DNA of 64,000 bases from Flavobacterium reichenbachii (GCF_002217435.1 NZ_MUHF01000017.1:100352-164351), one strand, 5' to 3'; counted from the first letter of the stretch, positions 1 to 7,666 are shown. Notes: a model not told the origin generated them from the sequence alone. A program made the numbers and translations.

Positions 1-49
1 TATCAATAAAGGGCCTCATCATGTGGAACTTTCAACAGAAAAAATATAA
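1..49 (+). CDS. cydA: cytochrome bd oxidase subunit I, C-terminal end (partial)
   Basis: Only the last 15 codons and the stop codon (47-49) of a plus-strand gene are inside the window, read in the frame starting at base 2. The peptide ends in HHVELSTEKI. The gene stops two bases before the start of cydB, which is the usual cydAB operon arrangement, so CydA is the expected identity. The peptide itself is too short to prove it. Confidence 0.7.
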   Translation, partial: INKGPHHVELSTEKI

Positions 50-51
50 AT

Positions 52-1128
52 ATGGAATTCTTTTGGTACGTAGTTTTAATGGGAATTTTGGCTGTTTATC
101 TGGTTTTAGACGGTTACGATTTTGGAGCAGGAATTATTCATTTGTTTTTTGCCGATACAGAAAGAGATAAAAAAGTAATAACCAATTCAATTGGTCCGTT
201 TTGGGATGCTAACGAAGTTTGGCTTATCGCAGCCGGAGGTGTTTTGTTTTTTGCTTTTCCAACCTTATACGCTTCCTCTTTTAGCGGTTTTTATCTGCCT
301 TTGATTATGATTTTGTGGCTTTTAATTTTCCGCGCCATCGGATTAGAAATGCGCGGGCAGGTACATCATCCGATGTGGGAAAGTATTTGGGATAAAGCTT
401 TCGGAATCGCGAGTTTGCTTTTGGCTTTATTTTTCGGAATTGCTTTAGGAAATATTGTTCGCGGTGTTAATCTCGGAATGGTACAAAACGGCGTTTCGAC
501 GCAAGAAGCACATTATTTCTTTCTGCCTTTATGGAATCCGACTTTTAGTCCGCAGGCAAATGAATTGGGAATTATAGATTGGTTTACGCTTTTTCTCGGG
601 ATTGTAAGTACAGTCGCTTTAACGATTCATGGTGCGAATTGGATTATTTATAAAACAAATTCAGCTTTGATTCCGAAACTTAAAAGTGTAATTTTTAAAC
701 TGAACATTGTTTTGCTGATTTTGGTTTTTATTTCGCTTGGAATCTGGCATTTTATAGAACCTGAACCGTTTCATAATTTCGTTGAAAATCCAATTTTATG
801 GTTTTTTCCGATTTTGACTTTCGTTGGAATTTTAGGATTGTTCAAAGTTCGTTCGTTCAAAAAAGACGGTCACGGATTTCTATTTTCGACCTTGTTTTTA
901 GTTGGAGGATTTGCTTCAACAGCTGTTTCAATTTTTCCTAATGTTCTGCCTTCAACCAATAAAGTAAATCCGTCCTTAACCATTTACAACACTGCTGCTG
1001 GAGAATACGGTCTGAATGCCGGACTGAGCTGGTTTTTTATCGCTTTATTTTTGGTGATTGTTTATTTTATTATTCAATACAGAGTTTTTAGCGGGAAAAT
1101 GGATGATATTGGGTATGGAGAACATTGA
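52..1128 (+). CDS. cydB: cytochrome bd ubiquinol/menaquinol oxidase subunit II
   Basis: This is the second membrane subunit of cytochrome bd, the high-affinity terminal oxidase that reduces oxygen with electrons from quinol in the inner membrane. The 358-residue length and about eight to nine hydrophobic segments fit CydB. The family motifs LDGYDFGAG (residues 19-27) and PFWDANEVWLI (49-59) are present, with Asp20 and Asp52 at the positions of conserved acidic residues. It follows the cydA end by two bases, so the two are co-transcribed. A hairpin with a T-run lies at 1180-1206. Its last 188 bases (941-1128) are duplicated at 2910-3097 and again, decayed, near 5810. The gene itself is intact. 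Confidence 0.95.
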   Translation: MEFFWYVVLMGILAVYLVLDGYDFGAGIIHLFFADTERDKKVITNSIGPFWDANEVWLIAAGGVLFFAFPTLYASSFSGFYLPLIMILWLLIFRAIGLEMRGQVHHPMWESIWDKAFGIASLLLALFFGIALGNIVRGVNLGMVQNGVSTQEAHYFFLPLWNPTFSPQANELGIIDWFTLFLGIVSTVALTIHGANWIIYKTNSALIPKLKSVIFKLNIVLLILVFISLGIWHFIEPEPFHNFVENPILWFFPILTFVGILGLFKVRSFKKDGHGFLFSTLFLVGGFASTAVSIFPNVLPSTNKVNPSLTIYNTAAGEYGLNAGLSWFFIALFLVIVYFIIQYRVFSGKMDDIGYGEH

Positions 1129-1179
1129 GGTTTTATGCCGCGAATTGAACTAATTTTTATGAATTAATTATAGGAACAG

Positions 1180-1206
1180 CCGTTGGTTTCAACCAGCGGT
1201 TTTTTT
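1180..1206 (+). terminator. terminator hairpin after cydB, copy 1 of a repeated hairpin
   Basis: The stem-loop CCGTTGGTTTCAACCAGCGG (1180-1199) is followed by seven T residues. It sits 51 bases after the cydB stop. The same hairpin recurs at 3139-3166, 5981-6000 and, inverted, at 3241-3258, always next to cydB-tail copies or the genes of the amplified block. Confidence 0.8.
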
Positions 1207-1208
1207 AG

Positions 1209-1238
1209 TTTGGGCAAAGTCTTTTTTACATATATTTG
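1209..1238 (+). promoter_or_regulatory. promoter of the first DUF1444 gene
   Basis: A -33 box TTTG (1209-1212), an 18-base spacer and a -7 box TATATTTG (1231-1238) match the Bacteroidota consensus TTTG-N17-23-TAnnTTTG. The same arrangement stands before the paralogous gene at 4143, and the bases between box and start codon are also similar, so the promoter was duplicated with the gene. Confidence 0.75.
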
Positions 1239-1301
1239 ATTATCTCCATCTAAATTTGGATGCAATCAAAAAAACAAACTCCTTTAAAAATAATTTTACC
1301 T

Positions 1302-2876
1302 ATGTTTTTTAAAAAGAAAAAGAAAATATTGACACAACAAGAGTTTCTTGGCATGATTAAGGAAAAATTGCCTTTAAGTGTTGATAAACTAAAAGTCAGC
1401 TATTACTCTGCGGATAGTTTACTGATGGAATATAAAAATAATGAGTTTGTTTTTAACTACGTTAATGAGTATAACAATTATGTAACTGATTCTCTTTCAA
1501 TTGATGTAATATTTGCAATTATTAGATCTAATTTTCTCACTTATATAGAGCTCCCAAAAGTGAACAGTGAAAAAATTTTTCCGCGCATTGAAAATCAGCA
1601 ATTCATAAAAGAGAGCGTTAAAAATATTTTTGCTTTTGACAATGTTGTATATAATAAACTTAATGAAGAGTTATATGTTCTTTTTGTTCATGAATATAAA
1701 GGTAAAGTTATCCCTGTTCAAAAAAGTGACTTGGTAGATTTGAATTATTCATTAGATGAATTATGGCAGAAGGCAACACTAAATCTCAACAATCTTCCCA
1801 ATATTCAAAGTCATGACACAGAAGGACTTTTTAGAATTACTGCCGGCGGATTATATGAAAGTAGTTTCATACTTCTGGATTTATTGCTTAAAAGAGAATT
1901 CGCTGTTTCTGGAGATATTGTTGTTGCACTTCCTACTCGGGATACCCTTTTTATTACAGGAAGTGAAGATCAGGAGAATCTCTCTAAACTTCGTGATACG
2001 ATAGATAATATGAAAAAGGAAGGGTGTTCAATAATTTCGGAAAAGTTATTTGTCCTAAACGACTATAATAAATTTGTAATTTTTGAACAAAATGGTACTG
2101 TAGACGGACTGTTGTCAGAAAATGAATTTGCGGAACTAATTATAAAAAAGTTAGGTGAAAGAATTGAGGGGTTAAAAGTTATTTCTCAAGATAGATTGCA
2201 GATTATTACGGAGTATAGAAATCAGGAACTTAGTTATAAATACAATAAATGTTATGAAGAATATACGAATCATCCTCAGGCACTAGAGCAGATTATGAAT
2301 TCGTATCTTAATGTAACTTATGATACACATATGTATATAGGAGTTTCTGTAGAATCTTCAAAAATATTTCCAATTATCAGAAATAAGAAATTTTTGGATG
2401 TAGTTTCAGAATCCGAGCAAAATTTTGAAAAAATTATTTATGATAGTTACAACGAAGAATTACTTGTTTTTTATATAGAAAACAGAGAAAATTCAATCTA
2501 TTTTATTAGACGTCCGGATATGATCCATCTGAGCTATTCATTGGAGGATTTAAAAGCTAAAGCACTAGAAAACTTCACTGCTGATTGGAATGTGGAAATT
2601 GCTGGAGATGAACACCTTTATGAGGTCACTTCGAAGGGAAAAGAAGCTTCAAGTTTGATTCTGTTAGAAATTTGGAAACAGGATTATTTCTCGTTAATAG
2701 GAGATATTGTTATTGCAATTCCTTATCCAAATAAAGTATATGTTACAGGAAGCGAGGATCAGACTAATTTACTTAAAATTTCAGATTTAATAAATGAAAT
2801 GAAAAAAGATTGGTATCCTATAATTTCCGATAAATTATTAGTATACAGAGGAAAACATTTTGAAGTATTAGAATAA
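1302..2876 (+). CDS. DUF1444 (YtpQ-like) protein with two tandem DUF1444 repeats
   Basis: The function is unknown. The protein has two similar halves of about 260 residues. Each carries the DUF1444 landmarks seen in Bacillus YtpQ: an IFPxI(R/E)N segment, a NEEL segment, a DLNYSL/HLSYSL segment with NL followed by an EASS/ESSF-type segment, then GDIV(V/I)AxP and ITGSEDQ. No signal peptide or membrane segment is visible. I chose the ATG at 1302 instead of the in-frame ATG at 1260, because the paralogue at 4143 starts with the same lysine-rich MFFKKKKK and the 1260 start lies only 21 bases after the promoter. It is the first gene of an amplified block (see 4143). DUF1444 is a sequence-based assignment; the biological role is open. 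Confidence 0.75.
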   Translation: MFFKKKKKILTQQEFLGMIKEKLPLSVDKLKVSYYSADSLLMEYKNNEFVFNYVNEYNNYVTDSLSIDVIFAIIRSNFLTYIELPKVNSEKIFPRIENQQFIKESVKNIFAFDNVVYNKLNEELYVLFVHEYKGKVIPVQKSDLVDLNYSLDELWQKATLNLNNLPNIQSHDTEGLFRITAGGLYESSFILLDLLLKREFAVSGDIVVALPTRDTLFITGSEDQENLSKLRDTIDNMKKEGCSIISEKLFVLNDYNKFVIFEQNGTVDGLLSENEFAELIIKKLGERIEGLKVISQDRLQIITEYRNQELSYKYNKCYEEYTNHPQALEQIMNSYLNVTYDTHMYIGVSVESSKIFPIIRNKKFLDVVSESEQNFEKIIYDSYNEELLVFYIENRENSIYFIRRPDMIHLSYSLEDLKAKALENFTADWNVEIAGDEHLYEVTSKGKEASSLILLEIWKQDYFSLIGDIVIAIPYPNKVYVTGSEDQTNLLKISDLINEMKKDWYPIISDKLLVYRGKHFEVLE

Positions 2877-2909
2877 ATTTTAATGTTTTTTGTTGAAACA
2901 GGAGAGCAA

Positions 2910-3097
2910 ATGTTCTGCCTTCAACCAATAAAGTAAATCCGTCCTTAACCATTTACAACACTGCTGCCGGAGAATACGGTCTGAATGCCGGATTGAGCTG
3001 GTTTTTTATCGCTTTATTTTTAGTGATTGTTTATTTTATTATTCAATACAGAGTTTTTAGCGGGAAAATGGATGATATTGGGTATGGAGAACATTGA
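2910..3097 (+). pseudogene. duplicated 3' end of cydB (copy 2)
   Basis: These 188 bases match cydB 941-1128 almost base for base, including the stop codon, but there is no upstream part of the gene. The match begins abruptly at 2910 and runs on past the stop into the terminator region. It is a non-coding scar of a tandem duplication and should not be annotated as a gene. Confidence 0.9.
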
Positions 3098-3138
3098 GTT
3101 TGTTTGTCGCGAATTCACGAATTTAATTATAAGAATAG

Positions 3139-3166
3139 CCGCTGGTTTTAATCAGCGGTTTTTTTT
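3139..3166 (+). terminator. hairpin with T-run, copy 2
   Basis: The stem-loop CCGCTGGTTTTAATCAGCGG (3139-3158) is followed by eight T residues. It has compensatory changes relative to copy 1 (T to C and A to G on both arms), so pairing has been preserved while the sequence drifted. Confidence 0.7.
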
Positions 3167-3182
3167 GATTTCGCTAATATCG

Positions 3183-3219
3183 GGCTTTAGCAAAATGTTT
3201 GTTATATTTGGCTAAAGCC
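3183..3219 (+). promoter_or_regulatory. probable promoter of the 225-residue protein gene
   Basis: A -7 box TATATTTG lies at 3203-3210, at the place equivalent to the promoter box at 1231-1238 in the first unit. No good -33 box is present at the right spacing. The box is framed by an inverted repeat, GGCTTTAGC (3183-3191) and GCTAAAGCC (3211-3219). Confidence 0.5.
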
Positions 3220-3240
3220 GAAAGAGATTTTCAATAGTTT

Positions 3241-3258
3241 CGTTGGTTAAAACCAACG
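3241..3258 (-). repeat. CGTTGGTT hairpin, inverted copy
   Basis: CGTTGGTT-AA-AACCAACG forms a perfect stem and continues as GGCTATTC, so the minus strand reads GAATAGCCGTTGGTT, as in copy 2 on the plus strand. It is the same element in opposite orientation, without a T-run on the plus strand. Confidence 0.7.
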
Positions 3259-3319
3259 GCTATTCAAAGCAGATAAGAAAGAGTGAGTAATGAATAATTT
3301 ATGATTTAATTTTAATTCT

Positions 3320-3997
3320 ATGATGATAAAAATATTTCAGCGAAAGACAAAAGTTAAAGACATTCAATTATTTGAATTTAAAGCGGCAGAGTTATTATCA
3401 CGGGAATTTCCGGAAATAAAGGAATGTTTAGGGAAAGGAAAATTGAAAATTTATTTTTCAAAAACAGGTATTCTGCTATTAAGACAATCTACAACTGGCG
3501 AAATTAGAAGAACCGGTAAAATTATATTTTTTGAACTTTCCGGAATATATTTACTTGAAAAGAAAACTCAAGAAGAAAAAGAAATCAAATTGTTTTATCA
3601 GAATAATGTTTTACATCAAATTAAAGTTGATCAGCCTGAAACATTTTATAAAGATTATGATTTGAATTTGATAACAAAGAAAGAGGTGTCAATTAGAAAC
3701 ATATCAATTCAAAATCCAGATTTAAAAATTGTTTCTAAAATATTGTCTTCTTTAAATAAAGAACAATTACAGTTATTAGATTTAGAAGATACGTTTGAAA
3801 TTGAAGTCAACGAAAAGTTATATTATCCGATTCTGGATTTTGAGAATGGAAATTATATTGCAGTTGATAAAAAAGGAAAAATCTACAGATTAAATCATGA
3901 CCACGAAGAAAATATAAAAGAAATTTTTAAGAATGTTCATGAATTTTTAGAAGTTTATAAAGGCGTAAAATCTGATTTAGAAATTTATTTTGAATAG
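3320..3997 (+). CDS. unrecognised 225-residue protein, weak SUKH-like C-terminus
   Basis: I do not recognise this protein with confidence. It is soluble, with no signal peptide or membrane segment, and is rich in Lys, Glu and Ile. The C-terminal part (about residues 170-215) has a run FENGNYIAVDKKGKIYRL followed by a charged stretch and an FLEVY helix, which recalls the C-terminal strand-helix part of SMI1/KNR4 (SUKH) immunity-like proteins. That resemblance is by eye and weak. The gene is an insertion into the second amplification unit, between the duplicated cydB tail and the second DUF1444 gene. ATGATG occurs at the start, so the first or second ATG could be used. Confidence 0.6.
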   Translation: MMIKIFQRKTKVKDIQLFEFKAAELLSREFPEIKECLGKGKLKIYFSKTGILLLRQSTTGEIRRTGKIIFFELSGIYLLEKKTQEEKEIKLFYQNNVLHQIKVDQPETFYKDYDLNLITKKEVSIRNISIQNPDLKIVSKILSSLNKEQLQLLDLEDTFEIEVNEKLYYPILDFENGNYIAVDKKGKIYRLNHDHEENIKEIFKNVHEFLEVYKGVKSDLEIYFE

Positions 3998-4052
3998 ACG
4001 GGGGGGATTTTTTTTAAAATATTAGGTAACAAAAGGTTCGCTAAAATTGTTG

Positions 4053-4081
4053 TTTGGCTAAATCTTTTTTGTATATATTTG
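4053..4081 (+). promoter_or_regulatory. promoter of the second DUF1444 gene
   Basis: TTTG (4053-4056), a 17-base spacer and TATATTTG (4074-4081) match the Bacteroidota promoter consensus. The surrounding bases resemble 1205-1300 in front of the paralogue. Confidence 0.75.
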
Positions 4082-4142
4082 ATTATCCCTAGCCAAAATT
4101 GGAGGAAATTCAAAAAACAACCTACTTAAAATTTTTATATCT

Positions 4143-5777
4143 ATGTTTTTTAAAAAGAAAAAGAAATTATTTTCACAAGATGAATTTGCTAAAATTCTTA
4201 TTGAAAAATTGACTTTAGGTATTGATGGTTTAAAAGTGAATTCTAAAACTAATTTGGAATTTTTTACCGAATATAAAAATAATAAGTATCTATTTAACTA
4301 TAATGAATTTTACGAAATATACTTAAGCGATCCTAATTCAATTGATGCAATTATAAACGGAGTTATAAAATCTGCTTTTGATGTTCATGCAGGTACTGTA
4401 AAAGTGAATATTGAAAAAATTTTCCCGTATATTAAAAACAAAGAATTTGTAAAGGAATATTCCGAAGATTGTTATGAAGGCGATAATTTAATTCGTACAC
4501 AACTTAATGAAGAAATTTCTGTATTTTTTATTGAAGAACGCGGAGATGAATTTTATCCTATTCAAAAAAGAGATTTGGTAGATTTGAATTATTCATTTGA
4601 GGATTTAAGGCAAAATGCAGCAAAAAATCTCACTAATCTTCCAAATATTGAAAAGCATAACACAGAAGGACTTTATAGAATAGTTGCTGGTGGATTTTTT
4701 GAATCGAGTTTTATAATTCTGGATTTATTTCTCAGAAGGGAATTCTCTGTCATAGGAGATATTGTTATTGCAATTCCTACTAGCGATACACTTTTTGTTA
4801 CTGGCAGTGAAGATGAAAAAAATCTCTCTGAACTTCGTGACATTATTGAGAAATTAAAAAATGAAGGACATTCTATTATTTCTAATAAACTATTTGTCTT
4901 GAATGACGATAATCAATTAGTAGTTTTAGAAAAGCATTTAGAGGAGCGCTTAATGTATCAGGATTTACAGGAACTCAAGCAAAAAAATGAAATATTATTT
5001 GAAAAAGAGTTGTTGACAGCAAATAAATTTGCTGAATTAATTATAAAAAAGTTAAGTAAGAGAATTGAAGGGATAAAAATTATTTCGCGATCTAGATTAA
5101 GTATCAATACAGAATACATAGATAGAAAGTATGGTTATACTTATACTAAATGCTATAAGGATTATTTAAAACAACCTCATTTGATTGATGCTACAATTGA
5201 TAAATATCTTGATCTGCCTTTTGATTTTTTTATGCGAAAAGATATTGTAGAAACTAAAAATATTTTTCCAATATTTAAGGGTAAAGAAGCTGTAAAAATC
5301 CTTTCCCAAGATCTTCGGGATTTTGAAAAATTGATTTTCGAACGCTACAATGAAGAATTGTTTATTTATTACATAGAAAATGCAGATAAAGTACATCGTT
5401 TTATTCGAAAAAGCGACATGGAAAATCTGAATTATTCAATAGAAGATTTAAGGGCTAAAGCATTAGAAAATCTTACAGCTGTTCCAGAAGTTAGTATTGA
5501 AAAGGGCGACGGTTTGTATTCTGTAAAATATAAAGGAGAATTAGCGTCGAGTTTGATTTTAGTACAACTACTTTGGAATAAAGAAAATTTTCCGGTAAGA
5601 GGCGATATTGTAGTAGCAATTCCCAATCCAAAAGCGGTGTATGTTACAGGCAGTATAGATCAAAATAATATATTCACAATTAATGAACACATAAAAGAAC
5701 TCAAAGATAAAGAAGTGGATATTGTTTCTGATAAGTTGTTTGTTTTTAGAGAAAATCGTTTTGAAGTTTTAGAATAA
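4143..5777 (+). CDS. DUF1444 (YtpQ-like) protein with two tandem repeats, paralogue
   Basis: This is the paralogue of the gene at 1302, with the same MFFKKKKK start, the same two DUF1444 halves and many identical segments (DLVDLNYS, NLPNI, ESSFI, GDIV, VTGSED/VTGSID). The 544-residue length exceeds the 525 of its sister mostly through a charged linker between the halves (about residues 262-285). Function is unknown. The sequence after the stop codon is nearly identical to that after the sister gene up to the start of the next cydB-tail copy, which fixes the boundary of the duplicated unit. Its sequence divergence from the sister gene shows that the duplication is not recent. Confidence 0.75.
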   Translation: MFFKKKKKLFSQDEFAKILIEKLTLGIDGLKVNSKTNLEFFTEYKNNKYLFNYNEFYEIYLSDPNSIDAIINGVIKSAFDVHAGTVKVNIEKIFPYIKNKEFVKEYSEDCYEGDNLIRTQLNEEISVFFIEERGDEFYPIQKRDLVDLNYSFEDLRQNAAKNLTNLPNIEKHNTEGLYRIVAGGFFESSFIILDLFLRREFSVIGDIVIAIPTSDTLFVTGSEDEKNLSELRDIIEKLKNEGHSIISNKLFVLNDDNQLVVLEKHLEERLMYQDLQELKQKNEILFEKELLTANKFAELIIKKLSKRIEGIKIISRSRLSINTEYIDRKYGYTYTKCYKDYLKQPHLIDATIDKYLDLPFDFFMRKDIVETKNIFPIFKGKEAVKILSQDLRDFEKLIFERYNEELFIYYIENADKVHRFIRKSDMENLNYSIEDLRAKALENLTAVPEVSIEKGDGLYSVKYKGELASSLILVQLLWNKENFPVRGDIVVAIPNPKAVYVTGSIDQNNIFTINEHIKELKDKEVDIVSDKLFVFRENRFEVLE

Positions 5778-5809
5778 ATTTTAATGTTTTTTGTTGAAAC
5801 AGGAGAGCA

Positions 5810-5938
5810 AATGTTTTTCCATCAATTAATAATGTAAATCCATCGTTAACGATTTGCAACTCAGCTGCGGGAGAATACGGTCTTAATGCTGGATTGTGTG
5901 GGTTTTTATTGCTTTGTTTTTGGTGATTTTTTTATTAG
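5810..5938 (+). pseudogene. decayed third copy of the cydB 3' end
   Basis: The stretch aligns with cydB from 941 on (AATGTT, GTAAATCC, GGAGAATACGGTCT and the following bases are recognisable), but it has many substitutions and lacks the last part including the stop region. It follows the second DUF1444 gene exactly as copy 2 follows the first, with the same preceding sequence. Confidence 0.8.
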
Positions 5939-5980
5939 CCGCTAATTACACTAATTTTCACGAATTAATGATATGAATAA

Positions 5981-6000
5981 CCGTTGGTTTCAACCAATGG
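5981..6000 (+). repeat. CCGTTGGTTT hairpin, copy 3
   Basis: CCGTTGGTTTCAACCAATGG forms the same stem as copies 1 and 2 and lies at the equivalent position after the third cydB-tail copy. The T-run is replaced by TTATTATAG, so it may no longer terminate transcription. Confidence 0.6.
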
Positions 6001-6099
6001 TTATTATAGAGATAATAAATTTAAAGAATTGGCAAATTATGTTTTTCAAAAATAAACCATCAATCGAAACTGAGTTTTCGGAAAAATTAGATAAAAAAA

Positions 6100-6591
6100 A
6101 TGGAATTTGATCCCACATATGATTACAGTCAAACAGATTTGACGGACAGTAAAAATTTAGCTTATTTGAATTTTTACCAGTTGATAATTACATTAATAAC
6201 GCTTTCGAGCAGTGCAGAAAAACAAACAGAAATTATTGGTTATGGAGCAGTTTGTGATGAAATGGCAATCGATTTTGAATCCTATTTTACCTTAACTGTA
6301 AATGAATATAAAAACTTTGATTTATTAAACAATCTACAGCTTGAAAAGCTTAATGAATTAGATTTGTTTCTTGATAATAGAAGCGGAGAGAAATCCCCAG
6401 ACTTTTGGGATGATTTTTTACTTGAGACAAATCGAGAATGGGAAGTTGTGAGACAAATGGCAAAAGATATTTTAAAATTATTAGAAATGGAAGATTTGAA
6501 ACTTGAATTCAAAAGAGAAGAAAGATTTGTAGAAACCAATGAAGGGAAAAAATTGGTCATGCAATCGACAAAAACCTTTCTTGTAAGGTAA
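6100..6591 (+). CDS. unrecognised 163-residue protein, possibly frameshifted at its start
   Basis: I do not recognise this protein. It is soluble and acidic-to-mixed, with helical stretches. An overlapping reading frame starts at ATG 6039 with MFFKNKPS, which resembles the MFFKKKKK starts of the two DUF1444 genes. It runs into a stop at 6108-6110 one base out of frame with this gene, after an eight-base A-run (6093-6100). Losing one A would join the two into one protein of about 183 residues. Either the A-run carries a real or sequencing frameshift or the gene begins at 6100. It lies in the third unit of the amplified block. Confidence 0.55.
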   Translation: MEFDPTYDYSQTDLTDSKNLAYLNFYQLIITLITLSSSAEKQTEIIGYGAVCDEMAIDFESYFTLTVNEYKNFDLLNNLQLEKLNELDLFLDNRSGEKSPDFWDDFLLETNREWEVVRQMAKDILKLLEMEDLKLEFKREERFVETNEGKKLVMQSTKTFLVR

Positions 6592-6630
6592 CATGCTAAA
6601 ATTCGGAATGTTCTAATTACCCAAGTCTGC

Positions 6631-6714
6631 GTTAGGGATAGAAGCGATATCCTTTTTCTTGCTCCTTTAGCAAGGAAAAGATAAAAGCGAATAGCCCGAC
6701 CGTAGGGAACGCCC
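6631..6714 (+). ncRNA. structured intergenic repeat resembling the Flavo-1 RNA motif
   Basis: The stretch contains GAAGCGATATCCTTTTTC, a hairpin CTTGCT-CCTT-TAGCAAG closed by TTTTT/AAAAG, then AGATAAAAGCGAATAGCCC and GGGAACGCCC. A second, diverged copy with the same order of blocks is at 46401-46484. Short structured elements of this type are scattered widely in Flavobacterium genomes, and one is catalogued as Flavo-1. The match to that family is from memory and unverified. Confidence 0.45.
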
Positions 6715-6723
6715 AAAAAATAC

Positions 6724-6751
6724 AAATCCGTTAAGAATAAACGGATTTTTT
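6724..6751. terminator. hairpin terminator
   Basis: AAATCCGTT (6724-6732) pairs with AACGGATTT (6740-6748), followed by further T residues on the plus strand and preceded by an A-run, so it could act for both strands. It lies between the plus-strand gene ending at 6591 and the minus-strand TSUP gene. Confidence 0.6.
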
Positions 6752-6759
6752 AGTTTCAC

Positions 6760-6788
6760 CTTTGTCAAAGTTTGAAACTTTGACAAAG
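6760..6788. repeat. 29-base near-perfect palindrome
   Basis: CTTTGTCAAAGTTT is followed by one G and its exact reverse complement, giving a 14-base stem. Such palindromes recur in Flavobacterium intergenic regions. It may be a terminator-like structure or a repetitive palindromic element. Confidence 0.6.
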
Positions 6789-6844
6789 ATTACTCTACAA
6801 GTGAACTAAATTGAAAATATTTAAAAATCTACACAAATCTGCCT

Positions 6845-6860
6845 CCCGATAGCTATCGGG
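6845..6860. repeat. 16-base palindrome CCCGATAGCTATCGGG
   Basis: This is a perfect palindrome between convergent transcription units. A related GC-rich hairpin occurs at 7919-7932. It resembles the short repetitive palindromes common between Flavobacterium genes. Confidence 0.55.
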
Positions 6861-6880
6861 ACTGCGTGATGCGGTAAACT

Positions 6881-7666
6881 CTAAAATAAAACTTCTTTCG
6901 TAATAATATAAAATCCCATTACGAGAACAAACCATCCAAAAAGCGGTTTTAGTTTTGTGCCGTCGATTTTTTTAGAAAGCTGACTTCCTATTAACATTCC
7001 GAGAAGTGCCATGCCGGAAACGCCTAATAAAAACGGGTAATTTATGGGAGTTCCTATATATAAATCGCCTCCAAAACCAATGGATGAATTTATGGTGATA
7101 ATTAATAATGATGTTCCAACGGCTTGTTTCATTGGTAATTTTGCAAAAAATAAGAGTGCAGGAATAATTAGAAATCCGCCGCCGGCACCGAGAAATCCTG
7201 TTACAATTCCGACTAGAAACCCGATTGCGCTCAATTGCGGATAATTGGTTTCGCAATTTTTAATTTCAGGCAGGTTTTTTCGAATCATCGATAAAGCTGC
7301 AGTGATCATTAAAACTGAAAAAACAATCATGATCAGGAAATCTTTTGAAACAGAATATGAAGCTACCGAAAATAGGGTAGAAGCAATTTGAGGAAATATA
7401 ACTTCGCGGATTATCAGAATCGAAATTACAGAAGGAATCGCAAAATACAACGCCGATTTTAGTTTTAGATTTCCCATTTTGTAATGGCTGTAGCTTCCAA
7501 ATAATGCGGTTACTCCAACAATAAAAAGAGAATAAGAAGTTGCCTGATCGGGGTTTACATTAAATAAATACACAAGAATAGGAATGGTCAAGATCGACCC
7601 GCCGCCGCCAATTAAGCCAAGCGAAATTCCGATAATGATTGAAGCAAAATAGCCAAAATATTCCAT
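6881..7666 (-). CDS. TSUP-family (TauE/SafE) membrane transporter
   Basis: This 261-residue inner-membrane protein has about eight hydrophobic segments. It carries the two duplicated glycine-rich signatures of the TSUP family, LGLIGGGGSILTIPIL (residues 17-32) and TGFLGAGGGFLIIPALL (156-172). TSUP members move small sulfur-containing or organic anions such as sulfite, thiosulfate, sulfoacetate or taurine products out of or into the cell; the substrate cannot be read from sequence. A Crp/Fnr regulator and a rhodanese sit next to it, which favours a role in sulfur-compound handling. The start at 7666 gives a normal N-terminal transmembrane helix. Confidence 0.85.
   Translation of the reverse strand: MEYFGYFASIIIGISLGLIGGGGSILTIPILVYLFNVNPDQATSYSLFIVGVTALFGSYSHYKMGNLKLKSALYFAIPSVISILIIREVIFPQIASTLFSVASYSVSKDFLIMIVFSVLMITAALSMIRKNLPEIKNCETNYPQLSAIGFLVGIVTGFLGAGGGFLIIPALLFFAKLPMKQAVGTSLLIITINSSIGFGGDLYIGTPINYPFLLGVSGMALLGMLIGSQLSKKIDGTKLKPLFGWFVLVMGFYIITKEVLF

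Noticed and set aside
3027..3215. 62-residue ORF over the duplicated cydB tail
   Set aside because: It lies out of the cydB frame, in non-coding duplicate sequence and in the terminator and promoter region; it is an accidental frame.
5810..5938. Second functional cydB
   Set aside because: Only the 3' end is present, with substitutions and no reading frame.
6282..6725. 147-residue minus-strand ORF
   Set aside because: It is antisense to the 163-residue gene and runs through the structured element and hairpins; its composition is not protein-like.
6972..7256. 94-residue ORF inside the TSUP gene
   Set aside because: It is a shadow in another frame of a clear transporter gene, rich in Arg and Asn.
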